Positions 31,546-43,102 of a stretch of DNA of 64,000 nucleotides are shown here, piece after piece. The notes beneath the pieces were generated by a model, which was not told the DNA's origin, did no database searches, and saw only the letters and a list, made by a program, of their open reading frames with translations. Where the stretch lies: positions 13,144,001 to 13,208,000 of the forward strand of contig JBHGNT010000007.1 in assembly GCA_043228905.1 (NCBI GenBank), read 5' to 3'. Source of the DNA: Azolla caroliniana (Eukaryota > Polypodiophyta). Position 1 is the first letter of the stretch; each line of letters opens with the position of its first letter. Both the position numbers and the translations under genes were made by a program.

Positions 31546-32187
31546 TGTCGTGACGATTTTCGGCTACGGTGTGAAACCGAGTGAGACGAATAAACCAAGG
31601 ATGTGCAACATTGCACATGCACTTAGCAAATAAACCTAGCCTAGTGGCACTTGAGTTCATACAGAGGGGTGCAAGCAAGGATTGAACCTTGCACCTCTAA
31701 GATACAAGATAATTGCCTTACCACTAGGACAACTATCATATAGTGTAGATTATATGTATTTCCTTTTCATATACAAATTATAGACGAAACAACCATAGAA
31801 AACCATGTGCACAAAACCATGGTTTTAAACCCATGGTTTGTGCATGACATAAGCAAAACCGTGTGCACAAAACCATGGTTTTAGCCCATGGTTATGTGCA
31901 TGTCACGAGCATGGAAAGACTTATAAAAGCCTCTAGTTGGGCTTGTGTAAGGGGGGCTCAATATGTGATATCACCAACACCATTATCATCAATATAATTA
32001 TATTTGTCTTTATCTTCTTCATTATTTTCTACTTCTCAAGTGTGCAAGCTTTCTTCTTCTCAAGTGAACAAATTCCGTCTAATCTTACATTGATCGTCAT
32101 CTCTTCGATAATTCCGCGAACATCCTCCCCAGTTCAAGACCCCGGTGGTCGCTCGAGTAGCACACGCACGCGCGAATCTTCGCGACA
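31546..32187 (+). mobile_element. LT-2: solo LTR of the LT family in Co-2
   Basis: TGTCGTGACGATTT to CTTCGCGACA, 642 bp, with 4-bp duplication GCGC on both sides; removal restores the copia protein across the site. Same layout as the LT-1 LTR: antisense tRNA-like module (about 31665-31735), palindromic CCATGG units, TATAAAAGCC, CT-rich end. No internal sequence, so it is the product of LTR-LTR recombination. Confidence 0.88.
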
Positions 32188-32858
32188 GCGCGTTTGGGCG
32201 TAGCCTTTTGCTAATAGTCGCGCTTTGTAGCTAGGTTGATAGAACCGTCGGCGTTGTACTTCACTTTGTAAATCCATCTGCATCAGATTGCCTTTTTGTG
32301 TGGTGAGGTAGGAACGAGATCCCATGTCTCGTTCGTGCATAGTGCCTGCATCTCCTCGTTCATGGCTTCGATCCATCGCGGATTCTTGGCTGCTTCGGAA
32401 AATGTTTCCGGCTCGCGTACTGTCGCCACCTTCATCATAAAGGCATAGTGATATGCCATGTAGTCGTTGTAGCCGAATCGACTGACCAGATTCTTTTCAC
32501 GGGTGGAGCGATGAAGCTTTTCATTTGCAGAGATGAGGGCTTTCTTAGCTCCGATTGGTACATCGAAGCCACCGAACTCACTGTCGAGTGAGTGAGTTGA
32601 CTCATCGTCGTCGAAGCAATCGTGTTCGTATTCCGTCATTTTCGCCGTGCCTTTGTCCATCTTCGGGCTAGGCCGTGATGTGCTTTGATCGCTCGGGGGC
32701 TCTTGTGGCCCACTTAGTCTTGTGGTAATCGGGCTATCTTCGAACATGTCTTCGAGGTGATCTCCACCTTCTTGCTCTTGTTCGGCCGGTTCCGTGTCGA
32801 TTGGGGTTGAAGTCGGAATCTTCTCTGGTGCATACCAGGATGCAGATTCGTCAAACAC
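32188..32858 (-). pseudogene. Co-2 RT start and integrase-RT linker
   Basis: Minus strand reads EAMNEEMQALCTNETWDLVP, the copia RT start. Upstream is an acidic linker rich in Ser, Pro and Asp (RPSPKMDKGTAKMTEYEHD, HSLDSEFGGFDVPIG). Frameshift near 32300. Confidence 0.88.
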
Positions 32859-33055
32859 GATGTCTCAATTTACTCGAACTTTTTGGGTAGATGGGTTGTA
32901 GCATTTGTACCCCTTTTGTTCGAGTGAGTATCCTACGAGGATACATTTCTCTGACTTTGGATCTAGCTTTTGCCGCTTTTCGTTGAGTATGTGCACGTAT
33001 GCTATCGCGCCGAATATCCGGGTGTGCGATAAGTCCGGCTTCTTTCCGAAGTATT
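32859..33055 (-). pseudogene. Co-2 integrase C-terminal piece
   Basis: Reads KYFGKKPDLSHTRIFGAIAY and EKCILVGYSLEQKGYKCYNP, typical copia integrase end. Cut at 33055 by Gy-E. Confidence 0.9.
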
Positions 33056-33518
33056 TGTTATTGCTAGGGCCAGACAACAGCCTAACACATGGTGTCCACT
33101 TAAGACACGTCACCAAAGGGTGGTACGACAGAATGACTTATGACACAATGCTTAATTAGACCTTAATCGATTACTTAGCCATCCGTAATTAACACGCGTA
33201 AGATATAACAATAAATACAGAACGGTAATCAACACTTGAAGATTAAGACAATAAGCTTTATTAATTATCCGCGCCTGATTACATTGTAACCGGGCCTTTA
33301 TATAGGTCCCTGGTGCGAAATACAAAACGGTGCCAACCGGCACCTTTACGGAATCGTTCCGGATCCGGATCGGCATACCGATTCCGGTCCGTCCGTCCAC
33401 ATCTTCTTATATAATAATATGTATATATTAAGACTACTAATTACAACAGTTCCCGAATAACTATTCCTTTCACACTCTGGTTTGGACCTCCTTAAGCCTT
33501 CTTTGCCGGCCGGTAACA
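33056..33518 (-). repeat. Gy-E 3' LTR
   Basis: TGTTATTGCTAGG to CGGTAACA, 463 bp, with TATATAGG near 33300. No second LTR remains, so the edges rest on similarity of layout to Gy-F and the break in Co-2. Confidence 0.8.
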
Positions 33519-36332
33519 CATGGCACGCCTGTGGGACAGTACCTTGTACGTCGAACCCACTATCCGGCCCTTTTACGCTTCATCCAAAATGTCCAGAATG
33601 CTTTGCTTCAAAATTTCCAATGGCTCGTCGGGAATCTGTTGTTGCTGTTGTGGCTGTTGTTGTTGTTCCGTTTGTGGCTATGGCTGCTACTCCGTTTGTC
33701 GCTCTGGCACTGCCGTTTCCGTCGTTGGTTCCTCCGTCGGAGTTGTCTATGGTTGACTGACCCCGGCCTATTCCCCCTCCGGTCTTTGCACCGGCGACGG
33801 TTCCTCATCACTAAGGTTGACCGTTGCCGCCTTTCGCGCTTTTTCTTCCCAGAGCCGGGACCGCTCATAGCTTTCGAACTGGATTTGAGCCTCTAGCCGA
33901 TCATCGTCCAATTGAGCTACGAGCTGCCAGACCTGCACCAATTGTTCTCCGCCAGGGCCGTGAAATCTTCCGCCAGCTCATCCCTGATGGTGGTGAAGTC
34001 CTCCGAGGTCAGCATATAGCAGTCGTCGCCCTCCTTTCGCCGGTTTTCAACGTCCGCCCTAAGCAATTGGAGTTCCACCGTATTTTGCGACCATTTTGCC
34101 CACCATCGCACAGAGCTGTCATCAATCAAGCTTTTGGTCTTAGTGAGCCATGACTAGAGGATGCACTGGATCCATTCGGCTCCCATCTATGATTTATTTT
34201 CTGCGGCTTGTCACTCCTCCTTCAATTGCTTGATGATCCGAACCGTGTTCGCCTCCTGCTCCCTATAATGCGACAATTGAGTTTGATAGGTTGTTTGCAA
34301 CCTCTGCAGTATCATTGTCGCTCTTTCCTTGTCTTCATGGTTCTGTTTGTGGAGCTCCATCCAGTCATTCGCCGCTTCCTCCAATAGCCTGGAACTTTCC
34401 GCTTGTTCTTCAGCGAGTGCCGTTGTGGCCCTATCAACCTCTTGCCGGAGCTCGGCCATCCGTTCTTGTTGTTGCTTATGCACTGTCTCCAGTTGCTTGT
34501 AGTCCCGATGTAGATGATCGAAATCATCGGTCTTCTGCTTCAGTCGTTGGTTGATTTGATGGCGCGCGCGGTCCTCCATGTCCTTCTATTGACGGAGCTC
34601 TTCCTTCAGCCTCTCTATTTCCGTCTCCGCCATCCGTCGCAGCTTGTCTTTTTCCTGCAACACTTTCTCTTTTTCCTCCTTCAGCCGGTCGTAAGCATGA
34701 TGTCCTTTACGCAGATTTTCCTCTGTCCGGCGAAGGTTCTCAGCAGTCTTTCTTAATTCTTCTTCGGCCGCCTTCTTCAAGTCGCGTTCGCGGCTCCGTA
34801 ATGCTTCTTGTGCGGCGAGCTCATCTCGTAATTCCGCAAGCTCTTGGGTTTGCGCCGCCTCTTTCTCTGGGACAATTTGTGTCTCTAGGGTCTTATTCTT
34901 TTGTATATCAACCGGAGTCACTGGTGCTTGGACCTGCGTTGCGGTTAAGGCCATTTTGGCCATATCTCCTGTGATCCGATCCAAGTCTTGTTCTAGGCAC
35001 CGGATCCTTGACTGGGCCGTCTCCAGTTCATCGGTTGTGACGAGCAACCGTTTCGTTTGCGCTCTTTCCTCCGCCTCTATGCATCCGATTACTCCGGCAA
35101 TTTGGTCTCCTATCCACCGGAGCCATTGGCTGCCGGTGCACTGTTGTTGTGCTTGCACGGAGAGTTGGCTGATGGGTTCACTCACCGGTGGTTGGTCCCG
35201 CCTTTCTGCGTCAAGCTGCGCTTCTAGTTCTGCCAGCTGACCACTTTGCCGTTTCGGCTCTGAGGGTGTTTCGGCTAGTCGCCCCTTGTCTGCTTGTTCT
35301 TGGTCGGTTGGGTCGGTTGGCCTTTGTATCTCCGGCTCTTCGGTGACGGGGCTGCCGGTGCTGCCTGTTGTGCCGGGACTTCTATGACCGGTTCCGGTGC
35401 CTCCCTTGGTGTGGGTTGCTCAGCGTGAGTTGCGGGCGTTCCATCCTTCTGTGGGTCCGAACGCTTCCCGGCTGATTCAACGGTGCTCTTCACCGGCCTC
35501 TGCTGGAGGTGCTCCGTGGGTTCTTACTCCATTTCTTCCGCCTGAGTCCTGGCATTCATTCTTGCCGCCAAGGCGTCCGTTTCTTGTTGCCCTGGTCAGT
35601 GGAGTGGGCTCTTCAAGGGTCGTGCTGGTGTCTCCTCGTGCGTGTCCGTCGGTCGCTTCTGGCTGGCGCGCTCCTTCGCCGCCTTCTCTACTTCGGTAGT
35701 CTTCCCTTAGTGGCCTTGGAGGCCAACAGTTGTTGCCGTTTCGAAGCGGGTTTCGGGGTGCCGTCCGTTGCTCTTCCCCGCTTCTTGGTTTGGACAGGCT
35801 CGACCGGTGGCGCCAACAGGGTGAGCCATTGTGTCACCGCATGCCATATTTTCCGGCCTTCCTTGCCGTCCTTTCCTCTTACTATATCAATCGCCATACA
35901 CCGCCCGTCGGCGATTAGCACCAGCCAATCCACCTTGACCCCTTCGTACGTCGCGATGATCAAGCATGCTCGGTTTTGAGGCATGATGGGGAGTCGAGGG
36001 TACACGTGGCCGAACTCGTGGAGCACACAAGCAATTTCACGGAATAGCATATCTTCGCCGCCCTGTGTCCTATAGCCCTTGCTGGCTAGAGAGTACTCAC
36101 CGAAATATTTGATGAGTTGCTTGGGGGTAGGATTGTCGATCGTGTAGATACCTCCCTCCGGAAGGCCTATTAACGCACGGATCGCCTCCTCCGTGATCAC
36201 CTCCGTGTCGATTTCTTTTATAATCTTCTCGGCCTCCTTGTGTGGCGCCGCCTCCATGATCGTTAAGAAACCCTCTAGACCGTGCTGCCGTAACCATTTC
36301 TTGGCGGCTTTAGACAGCGTTTGGCAGTCCAT
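33519..36332 (-). pseudogene. Gy-E post-pol ORF (ORF3), broken
   Basis: Starts MDCQTLSKAAKKWLRQHGLE. First block 36332-35688 is a conserved domain (LIKYFGEYSLASKGYRTQGG, CLIIATYEGVKVDWL, VTQWLTLLAPPVEP, KKRGR). Then a Pro/Glu-rich linker (35493-35275), coiled coil (35185-34586: AAEEELRKTAENLRRTEENL; 34579-34211) and end pieces to 33608, split by several stops and frameshifts. Same architecture as the Gy-F ORF. Function unknown. No signal peptide or membrane helix. Confidence 0.85.
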
Positions 36333-36746
36333 CTCTACATCAAGGTCGAAGAGCGTTGGCGAGGTTTGATGGTGGGGAGAGTGTGAGAGAGAAAGTTATG
36401 AGGGAGGGGGTTCTCTGTGTGGGAGCTCTCTACGATTTATCTTCACGCGTTGCTCTGCGTTTGTTCTCCTTGGTTCGCAATAGGAGAAGGTCTCAATGCG
36501 TGGGGGTTTTTCTCTCTGCATCTTGGCGCCTTTTTCGAGCCTTCGCATGTGCAGGTCGTGTACTATAATAGCATTGCGTGCCATGTGGCGGTGGTTTAAT
36601 GTCCTATTCATAGCTCCTCGTACCTTTTCAACGTGCCTCTTTACTCCTTGTGTGCATGGCCGTTTCCACCACTCCTTTCCATGATTTATTTGATTCGCTC
36701 CTTTATTCTCTCTCTTTTTTTTTCTTTTTTTAACTTACTTCTGTGG
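36333..36746 (-). other. Gy-E pol-ORF3 gap
   Basis: About 410 bases with no coding signal in the minus direction. Leader-like, with CT-rich minus-strand sequence just before the ORF3 ATG. Plus-strand ORFs here look random. Confidence 0.6.
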
Positions 36747-38248
36747 TTAGTTTTTCTCCGGTCCTGTCGGACCCTTGCCCGAAGCATGCAACTTGCTGGC
36801 CTCTTGACGGTTTGCCGTCGTTCTGCTCTCCTCGGTTGCCGGCTCATGCTCCTCCTTACTGGCTTGGTGGTAGCCGTCGTCTTCACCGGTTGCCGTTATG
36901 GTTGGCCTGCCGGCGTCTGATTCGGTGGCGGCCTTTCGTTCAAATGGGTTCTTAGGCATAGGTCCTTTGTATGGTTTTAGTCTAAATCCGTTGACCCATT
37001 TGCCCAACACTTCTCCGGCAAGTGTCCCCAACTGGTAGGACCCATTGAACTCGCGTGTGATCCAGTACGGTCCGGTCCATCTAAACCGTAGTTTACCTGG
37101 CATTTTGCCCATCCGGGTCTGGAACACGAGTACTGGCTTGCCGGTCCCGAACATCTTCTCGTTTCCCTTCCGGTGCCGATCTACAAATGCTTTCCGTCTC
37201 CGTTGTTCCAATTCCAGGTGCATAATGCTCGCCAGTCGGTGTTCTTCCAATTCGCACAGAGCCTTTAACCGAATTGCCTTCGATTCCTTTTCGTTCAATC
37301 ATTCCCGAATCTGAATCCGTAAGCTTGGTACTGGAACTCGACCGGCATGATTGCCTCCAATCTGAATGCTAACCGGAACGGTGTTGTCCGGATGCTTGTT
37401 TTGTACGCTGTCCGGTAAGCCCCGAGCGCACTATGCAGCTTTGTGTCCCAATCTATCCGATTTTCATTGAGGATCTTCCGGAGGATATTCTGGAGCGTTT
37501 TGTTCGTCGACTCAGCTAACCCATTTGCTTGCGGATAGTACGGTGTGCTTCGTTTATGTACTACCGCATAGAACGTCGTCAAACTTTCTACCACCAGCCC
37601 AAGAAAGTGCCCTCCTTGGTCGCTTATCAGCTCTATGGGGCATCCGTACCGGCACCAAATGCATTCGTATAAGAATTTCGCCGTTGACGCCGCGGTGTTG
37701 TCTCGTAGGGCTTTCGCTTCCACCCACTTAGTGCAATAATCCGTCGCGACGATCACGTACCGGTTGCCGGTTCTCATTGCCGGTGGTTTAAATGGCTTGA
37801 CGAAATCCAACCCCCATTTCTGGAATGGTTCTAGTGGTAGGACTGGCTGGTGTGGCATCCGAGCTTGTTCCGTTGGCTGACCCATTCGTTGGCATAGATC
37901 AAACTCCTTCGCATATCAGACTGCATCTTTCAATGTGGTTGGCCACCATAGGCTACTTTGCCATACTTTCCTTGCCGTCGCATCTCCGGCATAATGGCCT
38001 CCGGCGACTCTGTAGTGTGCCTCTCGTAGTATTACCTCCTTCTCGTCGCTGCGCACCACTCGTTGCCAGATACTGTCCGCACCTTTGTGGTATAGCGTGT
38101 CCTGTAATAAACAGAAGTGTCGGCTCTGTACCGCCAGACGTTTTCTCTTGTCCCGGTTCATCTCCTCCGGAGGCAATCCGGTACTCAGAAACTGGTGCAT
38201 ATTAGTTAGCCACTTATCTTCTTGTGGCACCATTTCATCTATTGCCAT
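36747..38248 (-). pseudogene. Gy-E integrase
   Basis: Zinc region 38248-37916 (ILREAHYRVAGGHYAGDATA), core 37885-37295 ([59 protein letters not shown]) and tail 37298-36747 (MPGKLRFRWTGPYWI, NGFRLKPYKGPMPKNPF). Frame breaks near 37900 and 37300. The catalytic D, D, E residues remain. Confidence 0.9.
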
Positions 38249-38750
38249 TTCCGTGGTGACCCGAAAAAGCTCTGCATCCGAAAACTCGTTCGGTACTCCG
38301 TCACCTGTCTCCCCGGAATCTAACCGGCTTAAATAATATGCGACCGCATGCTATATGCCGGGTCGGTGGAATATCTCGAATTCAAACTCTTGCAACAACA
38401 AAGTCCACCGGGCCAACTTACCAGTAAGTGACGGTTTGGATACTAGGTAGAGGAGTGCCGAATGATCTACATGGAAGGAGAACTTTCTTCCCAATAAATA
38501 ATGCTTGAATTTTGTTACACTGTAGATCATTCCTAAAGCCTCCCTTTCCGTGGTAGAATAATTTCGTTCCGCTTGGGATAGCTTCCGGCTGGCATAGTAC
38601 ACTGGCCGGTACCACCTTGGCTCGGTAAGCTGCATGAGCGCGCTGCTGATTGCGATATCGAAAGCGTCCACGAACACATGAAACTCTTTACTCCAATCCG
38701 GAGGCTGCACTACCCGTGCTTGTGACAATAACACCTTTAGTGCCTGGTAC
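38249..38750 (-). pseudogene. Gy-E RNase H end of RT
   Basis: Reads FHVFVDAFDIAISSALMQL, RPVYYASRKLSQAERNYSTT, REALGMIYSVTKFKHYLLG and HVDHSALLYLVSKPSLTG. Truncated at 38750 by the deletion junction with Co-2. Confidence 0.9.
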
Positions 38751-39058
38751 ACCTTTCGATTTTATTGCTTTGAGTTTGTTGAGATTGATGTGGCCGATTT
38801 GCTTGTGCCATAGCTCTATGTCGGAGTCGGCTTTCGTGCTTTTTGCAAACATGGCAGATTTCATCTCGTGTGAATCAAGAATGAACATCCAGCCCTCTCT
38901 TCTTTCGTGCGCAATGATTCAGCCCTCTTTTTTTATGAAACACCCTTCTTGGTCGAATCATACTTGCATCCCTTGCTCAACCATTTGGCCGACCGAGACC
39001 AAGTTCTTCGTGATGGTGGGAAAATGCAAGACATTTTTAATGTATGTTTGCTTACCTC
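38751..39058 (-). pseudogene. Co-2 pre-integrase/protease fragment
   Basis: Minus strand reads MFILDSHEMKSAMFAKSTKA and DIELWHKQIGHINLNKLKAI (GAG-pre-integrase), then NVLHFPTITKNLVSVGQMVE toward the protease. Nearly the same as Co-3 around 42500-42712 and 52890-52980. Interrupted at 39058 by Co-3. Confidence 0.88.
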
Positions 39059-39447
39059 TGTAAAGAATCAAGAGATGGATTCTTGTGAAGCGGAAGAGAT
39101 GTGAGTTATGTGTGTGTGTAAGAGAGAGAGAGAGAGAGAGAGAGACACACACACACAGAGAATACGCAAGGTAAAAGTATATTGACAAAGGAGAAAGACT
39201 CAACATTATACAAGGTGGGAGGAGGGTGCTTTATGTAGTCACCCTCTCTCTTCATTAACTACAAGACTCATGGAGCATGGGGAATGTGAAAGCTCATAAG
39301 TTATATGTCATAGAATATGATTCTATGACTCATACTAAATGCTAGAATACAAAGTGGTGACATAATGGTGACTCTTGACCGTTGGAGTGTTTATTCACTC
39401 TCAAGGTGAGTTCACACACTAGACCAAGTTGAGCTTGATTCTCAACA
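39059..39447 (-). repeat. Co-3 3' LTR
   Basis: 389 bp. Microsatellite order GTGTGTGT, TAAGAGAG..., ACACACAC. Followed by the purine-tract complement CGCCCCCTCAAGC. Confidence 0.94.
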
Positions 39448-39692
39448 CGCCCCCTCAAGCTCAAGTCGGGTCGGTTTCAGACGGTATCTGAAATCCGCTT
39501 CAACTCGTGTTCTGGAGTCCGCGTCGACTCGTGTCGACTTGCATTTATGCGGAGTTGGGGAATCCATGCTCCAGCTTGCGTTGTGCGTGGTTACGAAGTC
39601 TGTGCTTCGGCTTGCATCTTTTTTCGCGGTTTTGTTGCGTGGTTGCGGAATCCACACATTATTGCGTAGTGCACGGTTGCGGAATCTACGCG

Positions 39693-40088
39693 TTATTGCG
39701 TAGTGTCTTCAGTACTCCCCCTCAAGCTTGGCAGGTCAGGGATCGTCAATCTGAGATCGGTCATGAATTGTGATAGCTTGTCGGCTCCTAAGGCTTTAGT
39801 GAGTATGTCGGCCGTTTGAAGATTGGTGCTAATGTGTTGTAGGTCGACATCGCCAGCCAGAACGCACTCTCGGATGAAGTGATAGTGCACTTCGATGTGC
39901 TTTGTCCGCGCGTGGAACATTGGGTTCCGAGCCAGATAGATACTGCTCATGTTGTCGCAATAAAGGGAAGTCAGATCCTTGATGGGTACGCCCAGATCCT
40001 TCAAAATCCTCTTGAGCCATACGGCTTCACACGCAGCTACGGCTACGCCCCTGTATTCCGCCTCCGTACTTGAAAGAGCGACGGTAGG
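39693..40088 (-). pseudogene. Co-3 RNase H, C-terminal half
   Basis: Reads AACEAVWLKRILKDLGVPIK, LYCDNMSSIYLARNPMFHAR and HISTNLQTADILTKALGADK. A TAG around 40090 interrupts it just after SWSSKK. Confidence 0.9.
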
Positions 40089-41594
40089 CTACTTCTTGCT
40101 ACTCCAGGATATTGCTCCGCTGCTGAGGGAGAAAACAAATCCAGAGGTTGATCTTCTATCGGCTTTGTAGCCAACCCAATCGGCGTCGGTGTACCCCTCG
40201 AGTCGTATCGGCATCGCGGACTTGTAGAGGATGCCGTAATCCATTGTACCGCTCACGTATCGTAGAATTCTCTTAGCGCAATCCAAGTTAGTATCACGCG
40301 GTGTTTGCATGAATTGGCTAAGGAGATCGACCGGATAACTGAGATCGGGTTGTGTGATCGTGAGGTAGATGAGACTCCCGATGAGTTGCTGATACTGAGT
40401 CGGCTCACACACTTTGGTGCCGGAGTTCGCATCTAGTTTGAGATTGCAATCAAGCGGGGTTGCCACGGATTTGCATTCAGCCATCCCGAACTTGTATAAC
40501 AAGTTGAGGATGTAGTGCCGTTGAGAGATCATGATTCCGGCCGGAGTCCGAATTACCTCGATGCTGAGGAAGTAGTGGAACTCCTTCATGTCCGTCATCT
40601 CGAACTTGTCAGAAAGGAGGCATTTGACCTTATTGATGTCGACGAGATGCTCACCGCCAATTACTAGGTCATCCACATATAAAATGATGACGATCGGACT
40701 TGCAGAATCGCTTCATATGTAGAGGGAGTTTTCCGATTTTGACATACGGAAGCCGATTTGATGAAGATATTGCGTTATCTTCGAATGCCAAGCACGCGGT
40801 GCTTGCTTGAGGCCGTAGAGTGGCTTCTTGAGTCAGCATACAGCTCTCGGATGGGTGCTCGAGTTGAAGCCAGGTGGTTGTATCATGTACACCTCCTCTT
40901 CTAATTCGCCTTGTAGAAAGGTGTTCTTGACGTCCATTTGATGGAGGTGCCACCCTTTCGCTGCGGCAAGCGCAATTACGGTCCGCACCGTCGTCATCTT
41001 TGCCACCGGGGCAAAGGTCTCTTCGTAGTCGACGCCATGTGTCTGAGGGTATCCTTTCGCTATGAGTCGAGCTTTGTAGCGGTTTACGGAGCCATCAGCG
41101 TTATACTTCACCTTGTAGATCCATCTGCATCCGATCGCCTTTTTGTGCGGTGAGGTGGAAACGAGATCCCACGTCTCGTTCTTCCGTAGTGCCTGCATCT
41201 CCTCGTTCATTGCTTCGATCCATCTCGGGTGCTTCGTGGCTTCCGAAAAGGTTTCCGTCTCCCGTACTATCGCTACCTTCATCATAAAGGTGTAATGGTA
41301 CGCCGTATAATCGTTGTAGCCGAATCGGCTTACGGGGTTCTTTTCACGGGTGGATCGGCGGAGTTTTTCATTTGTAGAGATGAGGGATTTCTTGGCTCCG
41401 ATTGGTACCTCGAAACCGCCGAACTCACTGTCGAGTGAGTGAGTCACCTCATCGTCGTTGAAGCAATCGTCTTCGTATTCCGACATTTTCGCCTTGCCTT
41501 TGTCCATCTTCGGGCTAGGCCGTGATGTGCTTTGATCACTCAAAGGCTCTTGTGGTCCGCTCAGCTGGGTCGTGATTGGACTTTCTTCGATCAT
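40089..41594 (-). pseudogene. Co-3 RT (and RNase H start)
   Basis: Two open blocks. 41594-40833 has the linker (RPSPKMDKGKAKMSEYED), the RT start (MNEEMQALRKNETWDLVS) and [20 protein letters not shown]. 40676-40089 has YVDDLVIGGEHL, FEMTDMKEFHYFLSIEV and the RNase H Asp motif GYTDADWVGYKADRRSTSG. Stops at about 40830 and 40715 lie between them. Confidence 0.9.
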
Positions 41595-42712
41595 GCGTGT
41601 AGGGCGATCTTCATCCTCAATCTCTTGTTCGACAGATTCAGGGTCGGGCGGAGTCGGAGGCGAAGTTGTCTCTGGTGCGTACCAGGATGCGGACTCGTCA
41701 AAAACAACGTCTCGACTTACTCGAGATTTTCGAGTTGAGGGGTTGAAGCACTTGTACCCCTTTTGTTAGAGTGAGTATCCTACGAGGATACATTTCTCCG
41801 ACTTCGGGTCAAGCTTTTGACGCTTCTCGTCGGGGATGTGCACGTACGCTATCGCGCCGAATATCCGGATGTGCGATAAGTCCGGCTTCTTTCCGAAGTA
41901 TTTTTCGTGCGGAGTGACCTCGTGCACGCCGGATGTTGTGCACCGGTTCATTAGATAGACGGCCATATTTGCAGCTTTGGCCCAATATGACTTGGGCATA
42001 TGCTTCTCGTTCATCATGGCCCGCACTACTTCGAGAATGTGCCGATTTTTGCGCTCGGCTACTCTGTTTTGTTGCGGAGTTTGTCGGCAAGTGAATTCTC
42101 GCCGAATTCCTTCCTTTCGGAGATACGCCGTGAAATCATCCGAGAAGTATTCCTTGCCGCCATCCGATCGAAGACAACGTACATGTCAGCCCGTGGCTTT
42201 CTCGACGTCATTCTTGAGTGTTTGGAAGTGTTTGAACACTTCGCTCTTTTGCCGCATCGGATAGATCCAAGTGTGCCTAGAGAAGTCGTCGATGAAGAGC
42301 ACGTAATATCGGCATCCGCCGAATGTCGCCGTTTGAGCCTGACCCCATACATCGGAATGAATTACGTCGAGTACGCCTTTGCTCACATTCCGCTCCTTCG
42401 GAAATGGGTGTCGGTGTTGCTTGCCGAATTGGCACGCTACACATACACCTTCAATCTCCTTCTCTTTGAATGTCGGGAGTCTGATGACAACTCCTTTCGA
42501 TTTTATTGCTTTGAGTTTGTTGAGATTGATGTGGCCGATTCGCTTATGCCATAGCTCTATGTCGGACTCGGCTTTCGTGCTTTTCGCGAACATGGCGGAT
42601 TTCATCTCGTGCAAATCGAGAATGAACATCCGGCCCTCTCTTCTTCTGCGTGCGATGATTCGGCCTTCTTTTTCGATGAAGCACCCTTCTTGGTTGAATC
42701 ATACTTGCATCA
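41595..42712 (-). pseudogene. Co-3 integrase
   Basis: Block 42629-42186 has DIELWHKRIGHINLNKLKAI, VCVACQFGKQHRHPF, VIHSDVWGQAQTATFGG and YYVLFIDDFSRHTWIYPMR. After a stop, 42180-41766 has LRSDGGKEYFSDDFTAYLRK, an NRVAERKNRHILEVVRAMM motif (catalytic Glu) and FGKKPDLSHIRIFGAIAYVH. Gy-F is inserted upstream at 42712. Confidence 0.9.
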
Positions 42713-43102
42713 TGTTGTCTGTCTGGCCAGACTAGCCTCAACACAGGTGTCTATCCGACACTTCTCCAAAGGGGTGGTAAGGATTGGATGCTAGGTTACA
42801 CGCATAAGATGATTATAATTAAGCACAGACGGCAAACAATACGAGATACAGATAAATACGCAATAATTACTATTGTATTACTTCCGTCAAAAAACTTTAC
42901 AAATCATCGGATCCTTTTATAGGCATCCGGCAAGGTTACAATCGGTGCGCTTAGGCAACCGACATCCGAATCGGTTCGGATCCGGATCGGTACAACTGTA
43001 CCGAATCCGTCCCTCCGAATAATAATTCTACTATTATTTACTTCCTATTATCCGATCCGATTCCGCCTTCCCACTTGTCCTTGCTCTTCTGACCGGCCAA
43101 CA
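42713..43102 (-). repeat. Gy-F 3' LTR
   Basis: TGTTGTCTGTCTGG to GGCCAACA, with TTTTATAGGC near 42914. Confidence 0.94.

Larger units (their letters stand above)
33056..38750 (-). mobile_element. Gy-E: 5'-truncated gypsy with post-pol ORF, in Co-2
   Basis: Minus-strand element with a 3' LTR (33056-33518), a long post-pol ORF, integrase and the RNase H end of pol. It stops at 38750 and joins directly to Co-2 integrase sequence. The RT, protease, gag and 5' LTR are missing, along with about 0.6 kb of Co-2, so one deletion spanned the right junction. Protein order and sequence match Gy-F. The non-chromoviral RT type suggests an Athila/Tat-like relative; there is no chromodomain. Confidence 0.9.
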
